From NCBI GenBank assembly GCA_964019155.1, contig OZ025245.1, positions 3,568,238-3,632,237 on the forward strand: 64,000 nucleotides of DNA, written 5' to 3'. Each line of letters starts with the position of its first letter. The stretch's first letter is position 1. Both the position numbers and the translations under genes were made by a program. Positions 19,807-30,166 of the stretch are shown one piece after another. The notes under the pieces are model-generated. The model saw only the letters and a program-made list of their open reading frames with translations, had not been told where the DNA came from and made no database searches. This DNA comes from Osedax fenrisi. Taxonomy: Eukaryota > Annelida > Polychaeta > Sabellida > Siboglinidae.

Positions 19807-19894
19807 AAATATGGCGTATTTGAAGTACTATGATGACTGTAGTATTGCGGGAAACAATTTGTTTTCAAATGGGTTTGAAACATTCACATTTTCA
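19807..19894 (+). CDS. Candidate DNAJC10-like downstream exon
   Basis: After the acceptor GTATGTAG the frame reads NMAYLKYYDDCSIAG and then FSNGFETFTFS before a TAG at 19895. AY followed by L-K-Y-Y resembles the AYPTVKFY strand that should come next in the thioredoxin domain, although the cis-Pro is absent. Phase with the previous exon is not established. It may be a last exon, a decayed exon or chance. Confidence 0.3.
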
Positions 19895-20746
19895 TAGGTA
19901 ATTTAAAGATCACAAATCATTAATTATAAATATTAGTATATCAATTTATTACATTACTGACATGTAATTTAGGTAGGTTTATGGTAAACATTCAAAGAAA
20001 GTTAGTACCCTGTTCTAACATTCAACCCACTCAGATAGAGATTGAATAGATACAGTATTTTTACTTTAGAATATTATTAGAAATGTTAGTTATTTTAGGA
20101 TTGATTTTATAGAATTAGGCAAATCTATAGATGATATTATATTTTAATAAATTATAATAATACAAAAATAAACTTTATTCAGAAATACCTCTATATTAAC
20201 CAGTAATGCCAGTCTGATAATAATTATGTTTATTAAAACTTGTAGATTAATAATATTGGTTATCTAGATATCTATATTCTTAGAGAATTGTATAGATTTT
20301 GATAGATATATTATACTATATATAACAATATACTACAATATATTAAACTATAATTTAAATGTAAAGCATTCATTTTATCACTACTTAATACATATAACCT
20401 ACATGATTATTAGGTACAATATTTCAGCAACAATTATTATTAAATTCAATAGAAAAAATTGAATAATATTTATTACATTATCATTTAATTTTGATTTTAA
20501 TTTATAAGTAATAAAATGAGTTCCTAAAATACATAAATAATTCTAAATCATGACTAATCATTATTAAAACACATTATTTATTACTATTATTTGTGTGCCA
20601 TATACCCATATATATATATATATATGAATGATTAAATTAGCACAACAAATTATGAATGAAAAGACTTTATAAGATTTTATTAGAAACAAAAATAAAATTA
20701 ATAAACAGTAAAAGTATACTACTGTATATATGTGTAGTATATATGT

Positions 20747-20747
<1 letters not shown>
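19895..20747. other. AT-rich DNA, nothing recognised
   Basis: No coding pattern or repeat beyond a short TA run near 20610. Confidence 0.55.
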
Positions 20748-20818
<71 letters not shown>

Positions 20819-20819
20819 A
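20748..20819. repeat. (AGT)n microsatellite, about 24 copies
   Basis: Same trinucleotide and same strand orientation as the giant array at 1276-9170, but of ordinary length. The open frame across it gives polyserine and is not a gene. Confidence 0.9.
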
Positions 20820-20883
20820 AAGTATGTATATAACTTGTATAGTAAAAGTAGAACGAAAGGGGGGATTAATAAATAATACTTAC

Positions 20884-21223
20884 AGATAAATATACAACTC
20901 TGCCAGACATCGCTGCAGGGGTCGGGTTGTGTTAATAATACTAGATCAATATATAGGGGTTATAGTTATTGAGTCGTGTGTCACTGTTGAAGATAGGCAA
21001 AGGCCAGCGGATAAAGCTTCTACTATTACTGAGGCGTTGCATACCCCTTCGATGATAATAATGCATAATTAATACATTGAAGTATGTTAATGTTGGATAC
21101 ATCCTTCACATGCGAGGAGGAGGAGGAATGTATCCACTACATACAAAGACAATAGACTAGCACCCCGGTCATGGTCAACGAGAAGGAAATTCTGCGCCCA
21201 AGGTGACCTTCAGAAATAGACGC
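20884..21223 (-). CDS. Cluster of three candidate small exons, minus strand
   Basis: A GC-richer island with splice-like borders read on the minus strand. Candidate 1 is 21223-21145: acceptor TCGTTTCACAG, donor GTATGT, reading ISEGHLGRRISF then LTMTGVLVYCL. Candidate 2 is 21046-20985: acceptor ATCGAAG, donor GTGACA, reading VCNASVIVEALSAGLCLSST. Candidate 3 is 20912-20884: acceptor CCCCTGCAG, donor GTAAGT, 29 nt. Phases agree for 1 to 2 to 3, with introns of 98 and 72 nt, and the peptide is hydrophobic. It could be the membrane-anchoring 3' part of the TPM gene upstream, another gene, or a misreading of a LINE 3' UTR. No family recognised. Confidence 0.3.
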
Positions 21224-22321
21224 CTGTGAAACGAGAACAATGAATTAACTGACGTATATATCAAATTGGGGCATGTGCTTGATCTTTCAATAAATAATAA
21301 TCGACGAATAATAAATCTAGTTATCTAGTAATATAGATTGTGTAATATACATTTTCATAAAAAAAGAATTATAATAGTTAATGTTGTAAATATATTTTTT
21401 AATTTCACGAAATTCAATACAAATTTTTTTTTCTATACATTTTCATACTAGTTTATTATTTTGAATTGTCGGTCAATATAAATGAACAGAACATTGTAAC
21501 GATGTCTCTATAGATAACAAATAATCTTAATATGAACAATGTAAATTTCCTTTGTAGATACAAAATTAAATAATATTTAGATATTTTATAATATAAAACT
21601 ATATAGTGGGTTATATGTTATATTGTAATATTATTAGTTTCATTATTAATGTATATTGTTTGAAACAATTTGTTTCACAATAAATAATTTGTTTAAATAT
21701 TATAAATACTTTATTTCTTTAAATAAATAATAATATAGCTATGATTTAGGCTATATGTTTCATGAGAATAGTTGTTATTAAATTTATGATATCAAAAAAT
21801 ATATATATGCTAATATATATAATTATTTAAATAAATTAATACTTTATAATATTGTTACAACATAAAACAATTAATAATACAATACAACATAAAATAATCA
21901 ATAATTCAATTGAAATGTTATACAAATATATTAATTTCATGCAAAGAAATAAGAATACAAAATATGTGAAAAATGTGAGGACAAATATTCGTAATATCCA
22001 AAAACACATTTGTGTATTAATTATAGTATTATGAAATTATCGAAAATATCTTATGTGTATGAAAAGTTGTGTATATATCTTATTTAAAAATGTAATAGTA
22101 TTCTATATTTATTTCAGTATCGATTTATTATCTATATAGGCTATGGTGAAATTGAATAATAACTAAAACTAACAATACAAATCTATTTATAGAATGTAGG
22201 TGAGTGTGTATGTGTATTAAACATTTAGAAATGAAAATAAAGCAGTGACAATGTGCGAGGGTCTCTCCCAGAAAGATGTCAACAATTCTATGTGTATACA
22301 AAGATGAAAGAATCAACGTAC
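21224..22321. other. AT-rich DNA, mostly unassigned
   Basis: No supported gene. A possible minus-strand acceptor at 22288 opens a frame reading IVDIFLGETLAHC, in a phase that could follow the exon at 24715-24831. It overlaps the region just after the candidate exon at 22322-22354, so both cannot be used as they stand. Confidence 0.4.
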
Positions 22322-22354
22322 ATTATTATCCTTGTCATCTTCCCGTGTGCTTGG
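22322..22354 (-). CDS. Candidate 33-bp exon of the TPM gene
   Basis: On the minus strand a long pyrimidine tract (22355-22400) ends in GTTTAG, followed by 33 nt and the donor GTACGT. The phase follows the exon at 24715-24831 and would add QAHGKMTRII. Strong splice signals and correct phase support it; there is no family pattern to confirm it. Confidence 0.35.
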
Positions 22355-24288
22355 CTAAACGTGGGTGGGGGCGGAGAGAGAGGATGAAAGTTGCACGATA
22401 GGTGACATCACATGTATAAGTGGGTGTGGCGGGGGGGAGGAGCTAAAGGTGGGCGGGGCATACCTGAATATTTGGCTTGTTTTGACTCTTGATCTTACTG
22501 GTGTATTTTCTTTTGAATATTAACCTGTAGTAATGATATAAATAATAGTTAATTTCGACACTTAGATTACAAATAATTCTCTAAAGTGTAAACATATTCT
22601 CCTATGTGTGTGTTTGTGCGTGCATATATACAATACGTAATAAGAATGAGTTGTACATAGTACCTATTTAAACATATGCACATCATCGTAATGTTTGAAT
22701 GTAATCGGGTATACTGATTGGCTTTTAAGGGTTAATTAAGGGCAGGCGCAACATACGATTATTTACATGATGAAGATAGGAAATCATGGAAAAATAGATT
22801 CAATCTATGTATACTTCAAAATATCAACTAATTTTTTTATATAGTATATTTCCAATATTTATCTACAATGATAACTATCGACTATGAGAATTATACCAGA
22901 AATGGACCTATAATTACCTATACCTAGACAAAAATATATGCAAGAAATGTCAATGAAATATAAAAAATATTATATATAATTGAATAATTTATTAGTTTTA
23001 AATAGTTATATCCGAAGAGTAAAATAATATTAATATACTGTGAACTTTTCATGTGATTTGAATAAGTATTTCTATAATCGAAAGTGGTTCAAACATAGAT
23101 AATAACAGTTTTTTTGAATCCGAGATATTAGAGTTTTAAAAATTATTTTACTATAAATATCATAATTTCATGGATATAATTATTATAATTTACTTCATTA
23201 GATATAGTTAGTATGATAGTATAGTTAGTATGTTAAATTATTTATATATTATAATTTTTAATTGATTTATTTAACATTTATAAAGCATTATTTAAATTTT
23301 ATAATAAATTTATATATAAATAAAGTATTTATATATTATAATTGTTTTTATAAATGATATAATAATAATTAAATTACATTTATTCTTGGTAGAATAACTC
23401 AAATTGGTTAATAATGATATTATAACTATATTGTAATACAAAAATTAGTTTAGTAATCTTATAATATACATATTTGAATATTAGCATAACATTTTAATTA
23501 GTTATAAATTGAAGAAAATGATGACGTTTTCTCTTTTGCAATGACCGATGAAAATGTTAATTAAATTTGTTAAATTTGTCCTAGCAAATAATAATAATTT
23601 ATATATTGTTTTTAATATAAAATATTTATATATATAAAATGCTTTGTTATTTTCCTTAGTCGTGCATTTCTAGAATGTTTAGAAATTTGAGGCATTATGA
23701 AAATATAACGGACTTTGCGTTACGAAATTATATGATAAATTATATTTATCAAGTGCATGATATGTTCCAACAACCCATTGGCTAGACATTTAACCAATAA
23801 TTTAAATGTTTAAAATGTAGCGACTTCTATACTTATTATAATAGTTTTTATATTTTAAATTCGTAGTTATTTCATAGAAATTATAACAAAAATGTAAACT
23901 AATTATATGAATTTTTTGTACATAGAAATTAGCAAAAATTATAATGAAATATTTTACAAGCTCGTTTTTATAAATGCTTATTTATGGCACTTTTATTCAT
24001 CCTGCAATATACCATTTTAAGGGGAATTAATCAAAGTTTATGATCATCAGATAATAAATATTTTAATAAATAATATTTTATTTTCAAAATCTATCTGTTG
24101 GCCCTTAAATATAATGATAGGTATGATCTACTTATCAGCTAAAGAAAGCAATATGTTTCTATAGCAAATGTAGCCGTATAATATAGTAGAGTTAATCGAG
24201 TGTTGTGACATGTGACATGTGCATGTCACTACAGTTAGGTAAACAATAGTGTGATGCTGTAATAACATTGTACTATTATTATTATTAT
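22355..24288. other. Intron-like DNA, GC-rich block then AT-rich
   Basis: 22360-22460 is G-rich on the plus strand (runs of 4-7 G). The rest is AT-rich with no coding pattern seen. Confidence 0.5.
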
Positions 24289-24698
24289 CCTAAGATGATA
24301 TTATCATTGCGTGCATAGCTAAGGATTGTCCTAGGTCGATATTAACATTGCGTGGATAGCTAAGGATTGTCCTAGGATGATATTAACATTGCGTGGATAG
24401 CTAAGGATTGTCCTAGGACGATATTAACATTGCGTGGATAGCTAAGGATTGTCCTAGGACGATATTAACATTGCGTGGATAGCTAAGGATTATCCTAGGA
24501 CGATATTAACATTGCGTGGATAGCTAAGGAATATCCTAGGACGATATTATCATTGCGTGCATAGCTAAGGATTGTTCTAGGATGATATTAACATTGCGTG
24601 GAAAGCTAAGGATTATCCTAAGATGATATTAACATTGCGTGGATAGCTAAGGATTGTCCTAAGATGATATTAACATTGCGTGGAAAGCTAAGGATAAT
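24289..24698. repeat. 41-bp minisatellite, 10 copies
   Basis: Units start with CCTAGGACGATATTAACATT at exactly 41-bp spacing (24289, 24330, 24371, 24412, 24453, 24494, 24535, 24576, 24617, 24658) and contain GCGTGGATAGCTAAGGATTG. Copies differ at a few positions. It begins 17 bp beyond the donor of the TPM exon at 24715, inside the intron. Confidence 0.95.
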
Positions 24699-24714
24699 AG
24701 ATAGACTGACTAAC

Positions 24715-24831
24715 GTGTAATCATTGATCATACGGTCGATGCGATCAGATCTGGTTCTGCTGTGGCCCATGTCGCTGAACACATCATACAATAGGTCTGG
24801 GGAGAGGAGACGAGCTGCGGAGTTACCCACG
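24715..24831 (-). CDS. TPM (MOLO-1-like) gene, exon 6
   Basis: 117-bp exon: acceptor CTACACTAG before 24831, donor GTTAGT after 24715. Joined in phase to exon 5 it reads RTAIYVGNSAARLLSPDLLY, then DVFSDMGHSRTRSDRIDRMI. Family pattern: a beta strand with the R-x-x-x-I core, then G-x-x-A/G, then L-S/T-D-x-x-L-x-x-I/V-F-x-x-M of TPM domains (founders TLP18.3, Psb32, MOLO-1). An alternative acceptor 14 bases upstream (TCATGCAG) keeps an open frame here but breaks the phase with exon 5. The exon lies between two minisatellites. Confidence 0.75.
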
Positions 24832-24845
24832 CTAGTGTAGAACTG

Positions 24846-25466
24846 CATGAGGGTGGGTTTGGGGGGATGGGGCTTAGTTAGGGAGAGTGGGGATTATTTA
24901 GGGGGAATGGGGCTTAGTTAGGGGGAGTAGGGCTTAGTTAGTGGGAGTGGGGCTTAGTTAGGGGGAGGTGGGGATTATTTAGGGGAGTGGGGCTTAGTTA
25001 GGGGGGTGGGGCTTAGTTAGGGGGAGTGGGGCTTAATTAGGGGGAGTGGGGCTTAGTTAGGAGGAGTGGGGCTTAATTAGGGGGAGTGGGGCTTAGTTAG
25101 GGGGAGTAGGGCTGAGTTAGGGGGAGTGGGACTTAATTAGGGGGAGTGGGGCTTAGTTAGGGGGAATGGGACTTAATTAGGGGGAGTGGGGCTTAATTAT
25201 GGGGAGTGGGGCTTAATTAGGGGGAGTGGGGAATAGTTAGGGGGAGTGGGACTTAATTAGGGGGAGTGGGGGTTAGTTAGGGGGAGTGGGACTTAGTTAG
25301 GGAGAGTGGGGCTTAGTTAGGGGGAGTATGGCTTAATTAAGGGGAGTGGGGCTTAATTAAGGGGAGTGGGGCTTAGTTAGGGAGAGTGGAGCTTAGTTAG
25401 GGGGAGTGGGGCTTAGTTAGGGGGAGTGGGGCTTAGTTAGGGGGAGTGGGGCTTAATTAGGGGGAG
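24846..25466. repeat. 20-bp G-rich minisatellite, about 31 copies
   Basis: Unit GGGGCTTAGTTAGGGGGAGT with variants (AATTAG, ACTTAG, occasional indels). The plus strand has repeated runs of 3-5 G and embedded TTAGGG, so it is G-quadruplex-capable. On the minus strand, the transcribed sense of the surrounding gene, it is C-rich and ends about 15 bp before the acceptor of exon 6. Confidence 0.95.
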
Positions 25467-25605
25467 CAGAATTCATATTTAAATATTCTGAAATATAATA
25501 CAGGTCTTATATAAATAAAACTTCAATATTAAATGGTTACATCATATATAATCTTATAATATATGATGTATATAAATGATAAATAATATTAAATGATCAA
25601 TATAG

Positions 25606-26636
25606 CCCGACAAACAATTAGTACTGCACAGGACTCCTGCAGGAGTCCTTATTTGTAACAATCGGCCTATCTATTATACATGTAAGCAGGGACAAATAAG
25701 GACTACAAAACGAATTTTCTGCATCCTGCTAAGGACGAATAAGGACTAAAAAACGAATTTTCTGCATCCTGCTAAGGATAAATAAGGACTGAATAACGGA
25801 CATTCTGAATACTGGTAAGGATAAATAAGGACAATATAAAGGATTTTTTTTTTCAAAAACTTAAGTTAAAATTTAAGTTCAACGGTAACTAATTAACTTA
25901 AGTTCAACTTAAGTTCTAAACTAAATTCTAAATTCAATAATAATAACATTTTAATATGTACACTTTAATCAATATTCAATTGCTATATATTCAATATTGA
26001 GCAATTAGTTCAACATAATTTCCAATTATATTATCAATATAATTACGATTAAAATTTTAGTTCAATGTGTCAATTTAATGAGATTATGATAATTTTGAAA
26101 AATACATAGGATTACTTAAATAATTTTAGTTTTTAGAATAATATTTTATTTATTAAAAGCAGTATATTAACTTAAATATAAAAGTAAAATTATAATTAAT
26201 AATTAATTTGCATAAATAAAAATTAAATCAATATATTAAAATAATTAAAGGTATAATATGTTATTCTTTCTATATTAAAACAAGTATATATATACTTATT
26301 AATAATTAATAAACAGATAAATAAACAGTAACATATTATTCTACTGAGCAAGGTATATAAAGGACACAAAAAGTAAAGTTCAGCATTCTATTTATAGCTA
26401 TACAAATGTTACTGTGATGTTACTGTAGATGTCCTGCTCAGTAACATATTATACTACTAAGCAGGGTATATAAAGGACATAAAAAGTAAAGTTCTGCATA
26501 GTTATTTGGTCTACATTTTTAACACTACTCTAGGCACCCTTTACAGTAGTATCACAGTACATTTATACTGTTCAGTGTGTTATAAGGATAAATAAGTATA
26601 TTAAAACGTAATTTATGCATGCAATTGTTTGTCGGG
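25606..26636. mobile_element. Non-autonomous TIR element, CCCGACAAACAATT ends (about 1.03 kb)
   Basis: 14-bp perfect TIR: CCCGACAAACAATT at 25606-25619 and its inverse at 26623-26636. Next to the left end are about 3.5 copies of a 43-bp repeat (GCATCCTGCTAAGGATAAAT, then AAGGAC and ACGAATTTTCT). The right half has two diverged copies of a segment with TATATAAAGGACA and AAAGTAAAGTTC. No transposase frame; no clear target duplication. It lies in the intron between exons 5 and 6 of the TPM gene. Confidence 0.8.
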
Positions 26637-26812
26637 AGATGTATTACATGTATTGCATTGATGGAATAGGATCTATAGTAAGAGTAATGTAATAACAACG
26701 TTTAATTATCAATATCTGAATATTTATAAATGAGGAATTTAGATTAATTTAGAAATTAAATATTAATTACATTAATATAATAGTTTCTCCCTATCTGAGA
26801 ACATCTCCTCAC

Positions 26813-26962
26813 TAGATGGCAGTTCTAACTGTATTACTAGACTGCAGGTAGACTATCAGTAAGTCATTATCGCAGGTGCCCAATGTTCACTGTTTCAGTA
26901 GATCGGAGGAGAATGTCACCAACTCTTCAAATTGTCTTGCAGTTAGCATGGATTTATCTTCT
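26813..26962 (-). CDS. TPM (MOLO-1-like) gene, exon 5, with in-frame TGA
   Basis: 150-bp exon: acceptor ACCTTACAG before 26962, donor GTGAGG after 26813. It reads EDKSMLTARQFEELVTFSSD, LLKQ, TGA (26889-26887), then TLGTCDNDLLIVYLQSSN and TVRTAI. The second part matches the TPM core: W-x-x-G-x-C-x-N, then V/L-L-I-V, then R-x-x. The TGA falls where the family usually has Trp, one change from TGG. Phases with exons 4 and 6 are correct (1 base in, 2 bases out). So the exon is structurally intact but carries a nonsense codon: a recent pseudogene mutation, a sequencing error or, less likely, recoding or editing. Confidence 0.75.
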
Positions 26963-26971
26963 CTGTAAGGT

Positions 26972-27315
26972 AGTGATGTCAAGGTTAGTGTGAGCTAGTG
27001 ATGTCAAGGTTAGTATGATCTAGTGATGTCAAGGTTAGTGTGAGCTAGTGATGTCAAGGTTTAGTGTGAGCTAGTGATGTCAAGGTTAGTGTGAGCTAGT
27101 GATGTCAAGGTTTAGTGTGAGATAGTGATGTCAAGGTTAGTGTGAGCTAGTGATGTCAAGGTTTAGTGTGAGCTAGTGATGTCAAGGTTAGTGTGAGCTA
27201 GTGATGTCAAGGTTTAGTATGAGCTAGTGATGTCAAGGTTAGTATGAGCTAGTGATTTCAAGGTTTAGTATGAGCTAGTGATGTCAAGGTTAGTATGAGC
27301 TAGTGATGTCAAGGT
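26972..27315. repeat. 25/26-bp minisatellite with dimeric alternation
   Basis: 14 copies of GTGATGTCAAGGTTAGTGTG plus AGCTA. From the third copy on, 25-bp units (GGTTAG) alternate with 26-bp units (GGTTTAG), so the evolved repeat is a 51-bp dimer. It begins 10 bp from exon 5 of the TPM gene and supplies the acceptor-side intron sequence. Confidence 0.95.
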
Positions 27316-27376
27316 GCATAATATAGTAATTTCAAAATACTGGCTTAATTTGTTAATATATCATAAATGCTGGTTT

Positions 27377-28886
27377 AAGGGCATACAGCAGTTGATAAAT
27401 CAGCGAAAATCATAAAAATAATTTAAAAATTTGTATTCAATATTATTAATTTAATATATGTTATTTGTTATCTGTCAAAATATTATAATTGAAAACGGCC
27501 TAAAAATACCATAAAAAGCATATTTTATAACACACCTTTTAAAATAAATAACGTTGGTTTATAATTTATTTGAAATCTACATGAATAATTTTATAATAAT
27601 GCCCACATTTTATTTTATAACATTTTTATACTTGTATATTGTCGATTTACAAAATTTAAAAATCCAATTGTCTATCTTTATGTATTCTATATTATTATCA
27701 TTGTAAACATATGTCATGTGATATTATACACCAATAGAAAGCTAATAAACAGACGCTATATATTTTGTATTTCCTTTACATCATTTTACCTTTATTTCAA
27801 CTTATATTTATATTTACATCATTAGTATTAGAAAATAGTTATTTGTATACCATTATTAGCCTTTATATTCGATTTTTAGTTGAGTTTATTTTATTTATAA
27901 TTTTGTTTTCAAATTATATTTCTACGTATATTTTCATTTATTTATATTACTTTATATTACTTACATTTTGTTATAGTTAGTAGTATTTCAATATATATTT
28001 ATTAGTTATTATTAGTATTAGTTTTAATTTATAATATTAGAATTTATATTAGAGTTATAGTTGTATTTATAATATTTATAATTTATCACTATTTTTTACA
28101 TTCATTTCAGTACTATTCACATATACATATAGTTATTAGTATTTATTAATAATTATTAGTTATATTTAATTGTATTGGATATCATTTATATTTTATTTAT
28201 ATTGTTTGTTTTTTTTATAAAAATGGTAAGATCGAAGAGGAAATCACATATGCGCAACATGGTTGAAGCTATTTATTAAAATTATGTATTCAGTGTATTT
28301 TACAATTTATAATTATTTATTGAATTTATACATCTATATATATTATTTTATAAATCATACAACACTATTATTGCTTTATTTTATCATAATATATAAACTA
28401 TAGATAATAACATATTTTAATTCTATATACATAAACTGTATGCTTTATTTTATAATAGTGATTTTTACTTAGTAAAACTTTAGATGCGTTTTACTCAGAA
28501 TCAATATTTTCTACTACCTAAGTGAATATAAATGTATGTTTAGAACAATCTAGCATAGGTATCCTAACCATTTTTTTTGCTATATGTAAATGGTATATGA
28601 ATAAATAAAAATAAGTTCTTAAATTTTTGTAATTATTATTGAAAAGAGACAATATTGGTATAAATTAAAAAAAATAATAGTTTAAATAAATTAGACATAA
28701 TAAATAATATTTAAAAAAAATACAAACTTTAAATTGTAGCAGTATATATATTGTATACAATACAAAAATAATTAGTTAAATTCATTGAATAGTTTTACCT
28801 AAACATAGATTTTAATGGACCTTTGTATTTCCTATCTCTTAACATGTAAATGCGTGAAATGGTGTGCGCATTGCCGTATGCCCTTA
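27377..28886. mobile_element. TIR element AGGGCATAC (about 1.5 kb, TA target)
   Basis: The left end TAAGGGCATACAGCA (from 27377) is inverted at the right as TGCCGTATGCCCTTA (to 28886), with TA at both borders. The interior is AT-rich without a transposase. One short ATG frame near 28223 reads MVRSKRKSHMRNMVEAIY and stops; it might be a transposase relic but is too short to claim. Located in the intron between TPM exons 4 and 5. Confidence 0.65.
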
Positions 28887-29431
28887 CTTTGTTAATAACA
28901 CATAAATGTAGTGTGTATTAGCAAGGGTTTACACTATATCTACTATTAATGAGGTAGTTAGGTGAAGGTTTATTAAATAGGACTCAAAAGGCTTTCGCAG
29001 TACTTTGATTGTGCATTATAACTTAATTCATTATGCATTATACAAAATTCATAATGCATTATAAATTAAACAATATGATATGAACAAATAATGTAAATAA
29101 ATAAATAATACATGTAAACAAAACATAAAATAATAGGTAATGTGTGTGTGTGTGTGTGTGTGTGTATTTGTATTTGTGTGTAATACATAGGACTTCCTAC
29201 TATGCAGACACTAGGGGTGAGTTGTTGGTCAAGCACAGGTGGTCATGAAACTTCTATTTACTGCATGTACAAATCAAACTAGTAGTAAATCCAATTGGTA
29301 GTAAATGCAACTGATAGTAAATGCAACTGGTAGTACTATTTATTCATACCAGACCACCAGTGGTTGAAACCAGCGCACTTATGGTGTATATTTGAACGCA
29401 CTCATAATGAGATCCTCAAATGAACTGAATC
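28887..29431. repeat. Intron DNA with TG and 17-bp repeats
   Basis: (TG)n at 29141-29165 and a 17-bp repeat (GGTAGTAAATGCAACT, about 3.5 copies) at 29277-29336. The remainder is AT-rich; no exon could be supported. Confidence 0.7.
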
Positions 29432-29655
29432 ATAGAGAGAGAGGGGTACAATGCGTTACACTAAAATAGAGAGAGAGGGGTACAATGCGATACATTAAAA
29501 CAGACAGAGAGGGGTACAATGCGATACATTAAAACAGACAGAGAGGGGTACAATGCGTTACACTAAAACAGAGAGAGGGGTACAATGCGTTACACTAAAA
29601 CAGAGAGAGGGGTACAATGCGTTACACTAAAACAGAGAGAGAGGGGTACACTACT
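29432..29655. repeat. 32/34-bp minisatellite, 7 copies
   Basis: Units AGAGAGAGAGGGGTACAATG plus CGTTACACTAAAAC. Variants alternate GCGTTACAC and GCGATACAT, and two units are 2 bp shorter. The last, partial unit runs into the donor of TPM exon 4 (29658). Confidence 0.95.
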
Positions 29656-29658
29656 AAC

Positions 29659-29731
29659 GCGCTGAGATCATTGAGAGATTCACTGTTTGCTCCGGCGAGG
29701 TTCTTTAGCACGGCGACGCCCACTTTGTAAC
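29659..29731 (-). CDS. TPM (MOLO-1-like) gene, exon 4
   Basis: 73-bp exon: acceptor GGTTCAAAG before 29731, donor GTTAGT after 29659. It encodes YKVGVAVLKNLAGANSESLN then DLS, the GY-K/R-I/V-x-V-A-V strand that opens the TPM fold. The first two bases complete a Gly codon begun in exon 3; it ends with two bases that join exon 5. The polypyrimidine tract is poor because a 402-bp MITE inserted 16 bp upstream of the acceptor. Confidence 0.75.
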
Positions 29732-29746
29732 CTTTGAACCCAGCAG

Positions 29747-30166
29747 TGGTTTAGTCATAGAGCTAGAGAGAAATAGAGTAGTAAACAATGTATCTGACAT
29801 GCAGAAAGCGTCGATCTAATTTGGTCACCTCAAAATGGCGGATTTGACCTATTTAAGCAAAATCTAGGGAGAAAGCGTATTTATCTTTATAATCTATTAT
29901 TTTATATGTGTATTATTTATACATTAATAAGTAAATATACTTTATATAAATACATCATATAAATAATTATTAATACAAATATAATATGTTACTCTATATT
30001 AAAATTAATTTGTAAATAAAATATAAACTCTAGTTCAAATAGAGTTCAAATAGGTCAAATCTGCCATTTTTAGGTTACCAAAATAGATTGACCCTTTCCG
30101 CATTGGCTTACACAGCTAGTCATAGCGTATTACCACTCTATTTCTCTCTAGCTCTGTTGGTTTAGT
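29747..30166. mobile_element. 402-bp foldback MITE with 9-bp target duplication (MULE-like)
   Basis: The element is 29756-30157, flanked by the direct repeat TGGTTTAGT (29747-29755 and 30158-30166). The termini are long imperfect inverted repeats: AGAGCTAGAGAGAAATAGAG on the left and the same inverted on the right, with similarity continuing for about 100 bp per arm (GGTCACCTCAAAATGGCGGA versus its inverted counterpart). A 9-bp duplication plus long TIRs is characteristic of Mutator-like elements. It has no coding capacity. It lies 16 bp from the acceptor of TPM exon 4. Confidence 0.85.

Noticed and set aside
20656..20889. Open frame with long polyserine
   Set aside because: It is the translation of a (AGT)n microsatellite with AT-rich flanks; no family pattern.
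20888..21260. GC-richer island as a LINE 3' UTR
   Set aside because: Considered because of the AATAAATAATAA end near 21290, but no LINE protein is present and the minus strand has strong paired splice signals; left as candidate exons.
22128..22316. 62-codon minus-strand frame
   Set aside because: A part (IVDIFLGETLAHC) could follow exon 6 in phase, but the rest is repeat-like and there is no donor or family support; kept only as a note.
24289..24698. CRISPR-like array
   Set aside because: The 41-bp units are contiguous with no unique spacers: a minisatellite.
27765..27980. Hydrophobic 71-codon frame
   Set aside because: AT-rich DNA inside a TIR element; composition alone explains it.
29195..29248. 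Minus-strand segment reading KFHDHLCLTNNSPLVSA
   Set aside because: It looked like an exon, but TPM exons 4 and 5 join in phase without it and it has no family pattern.
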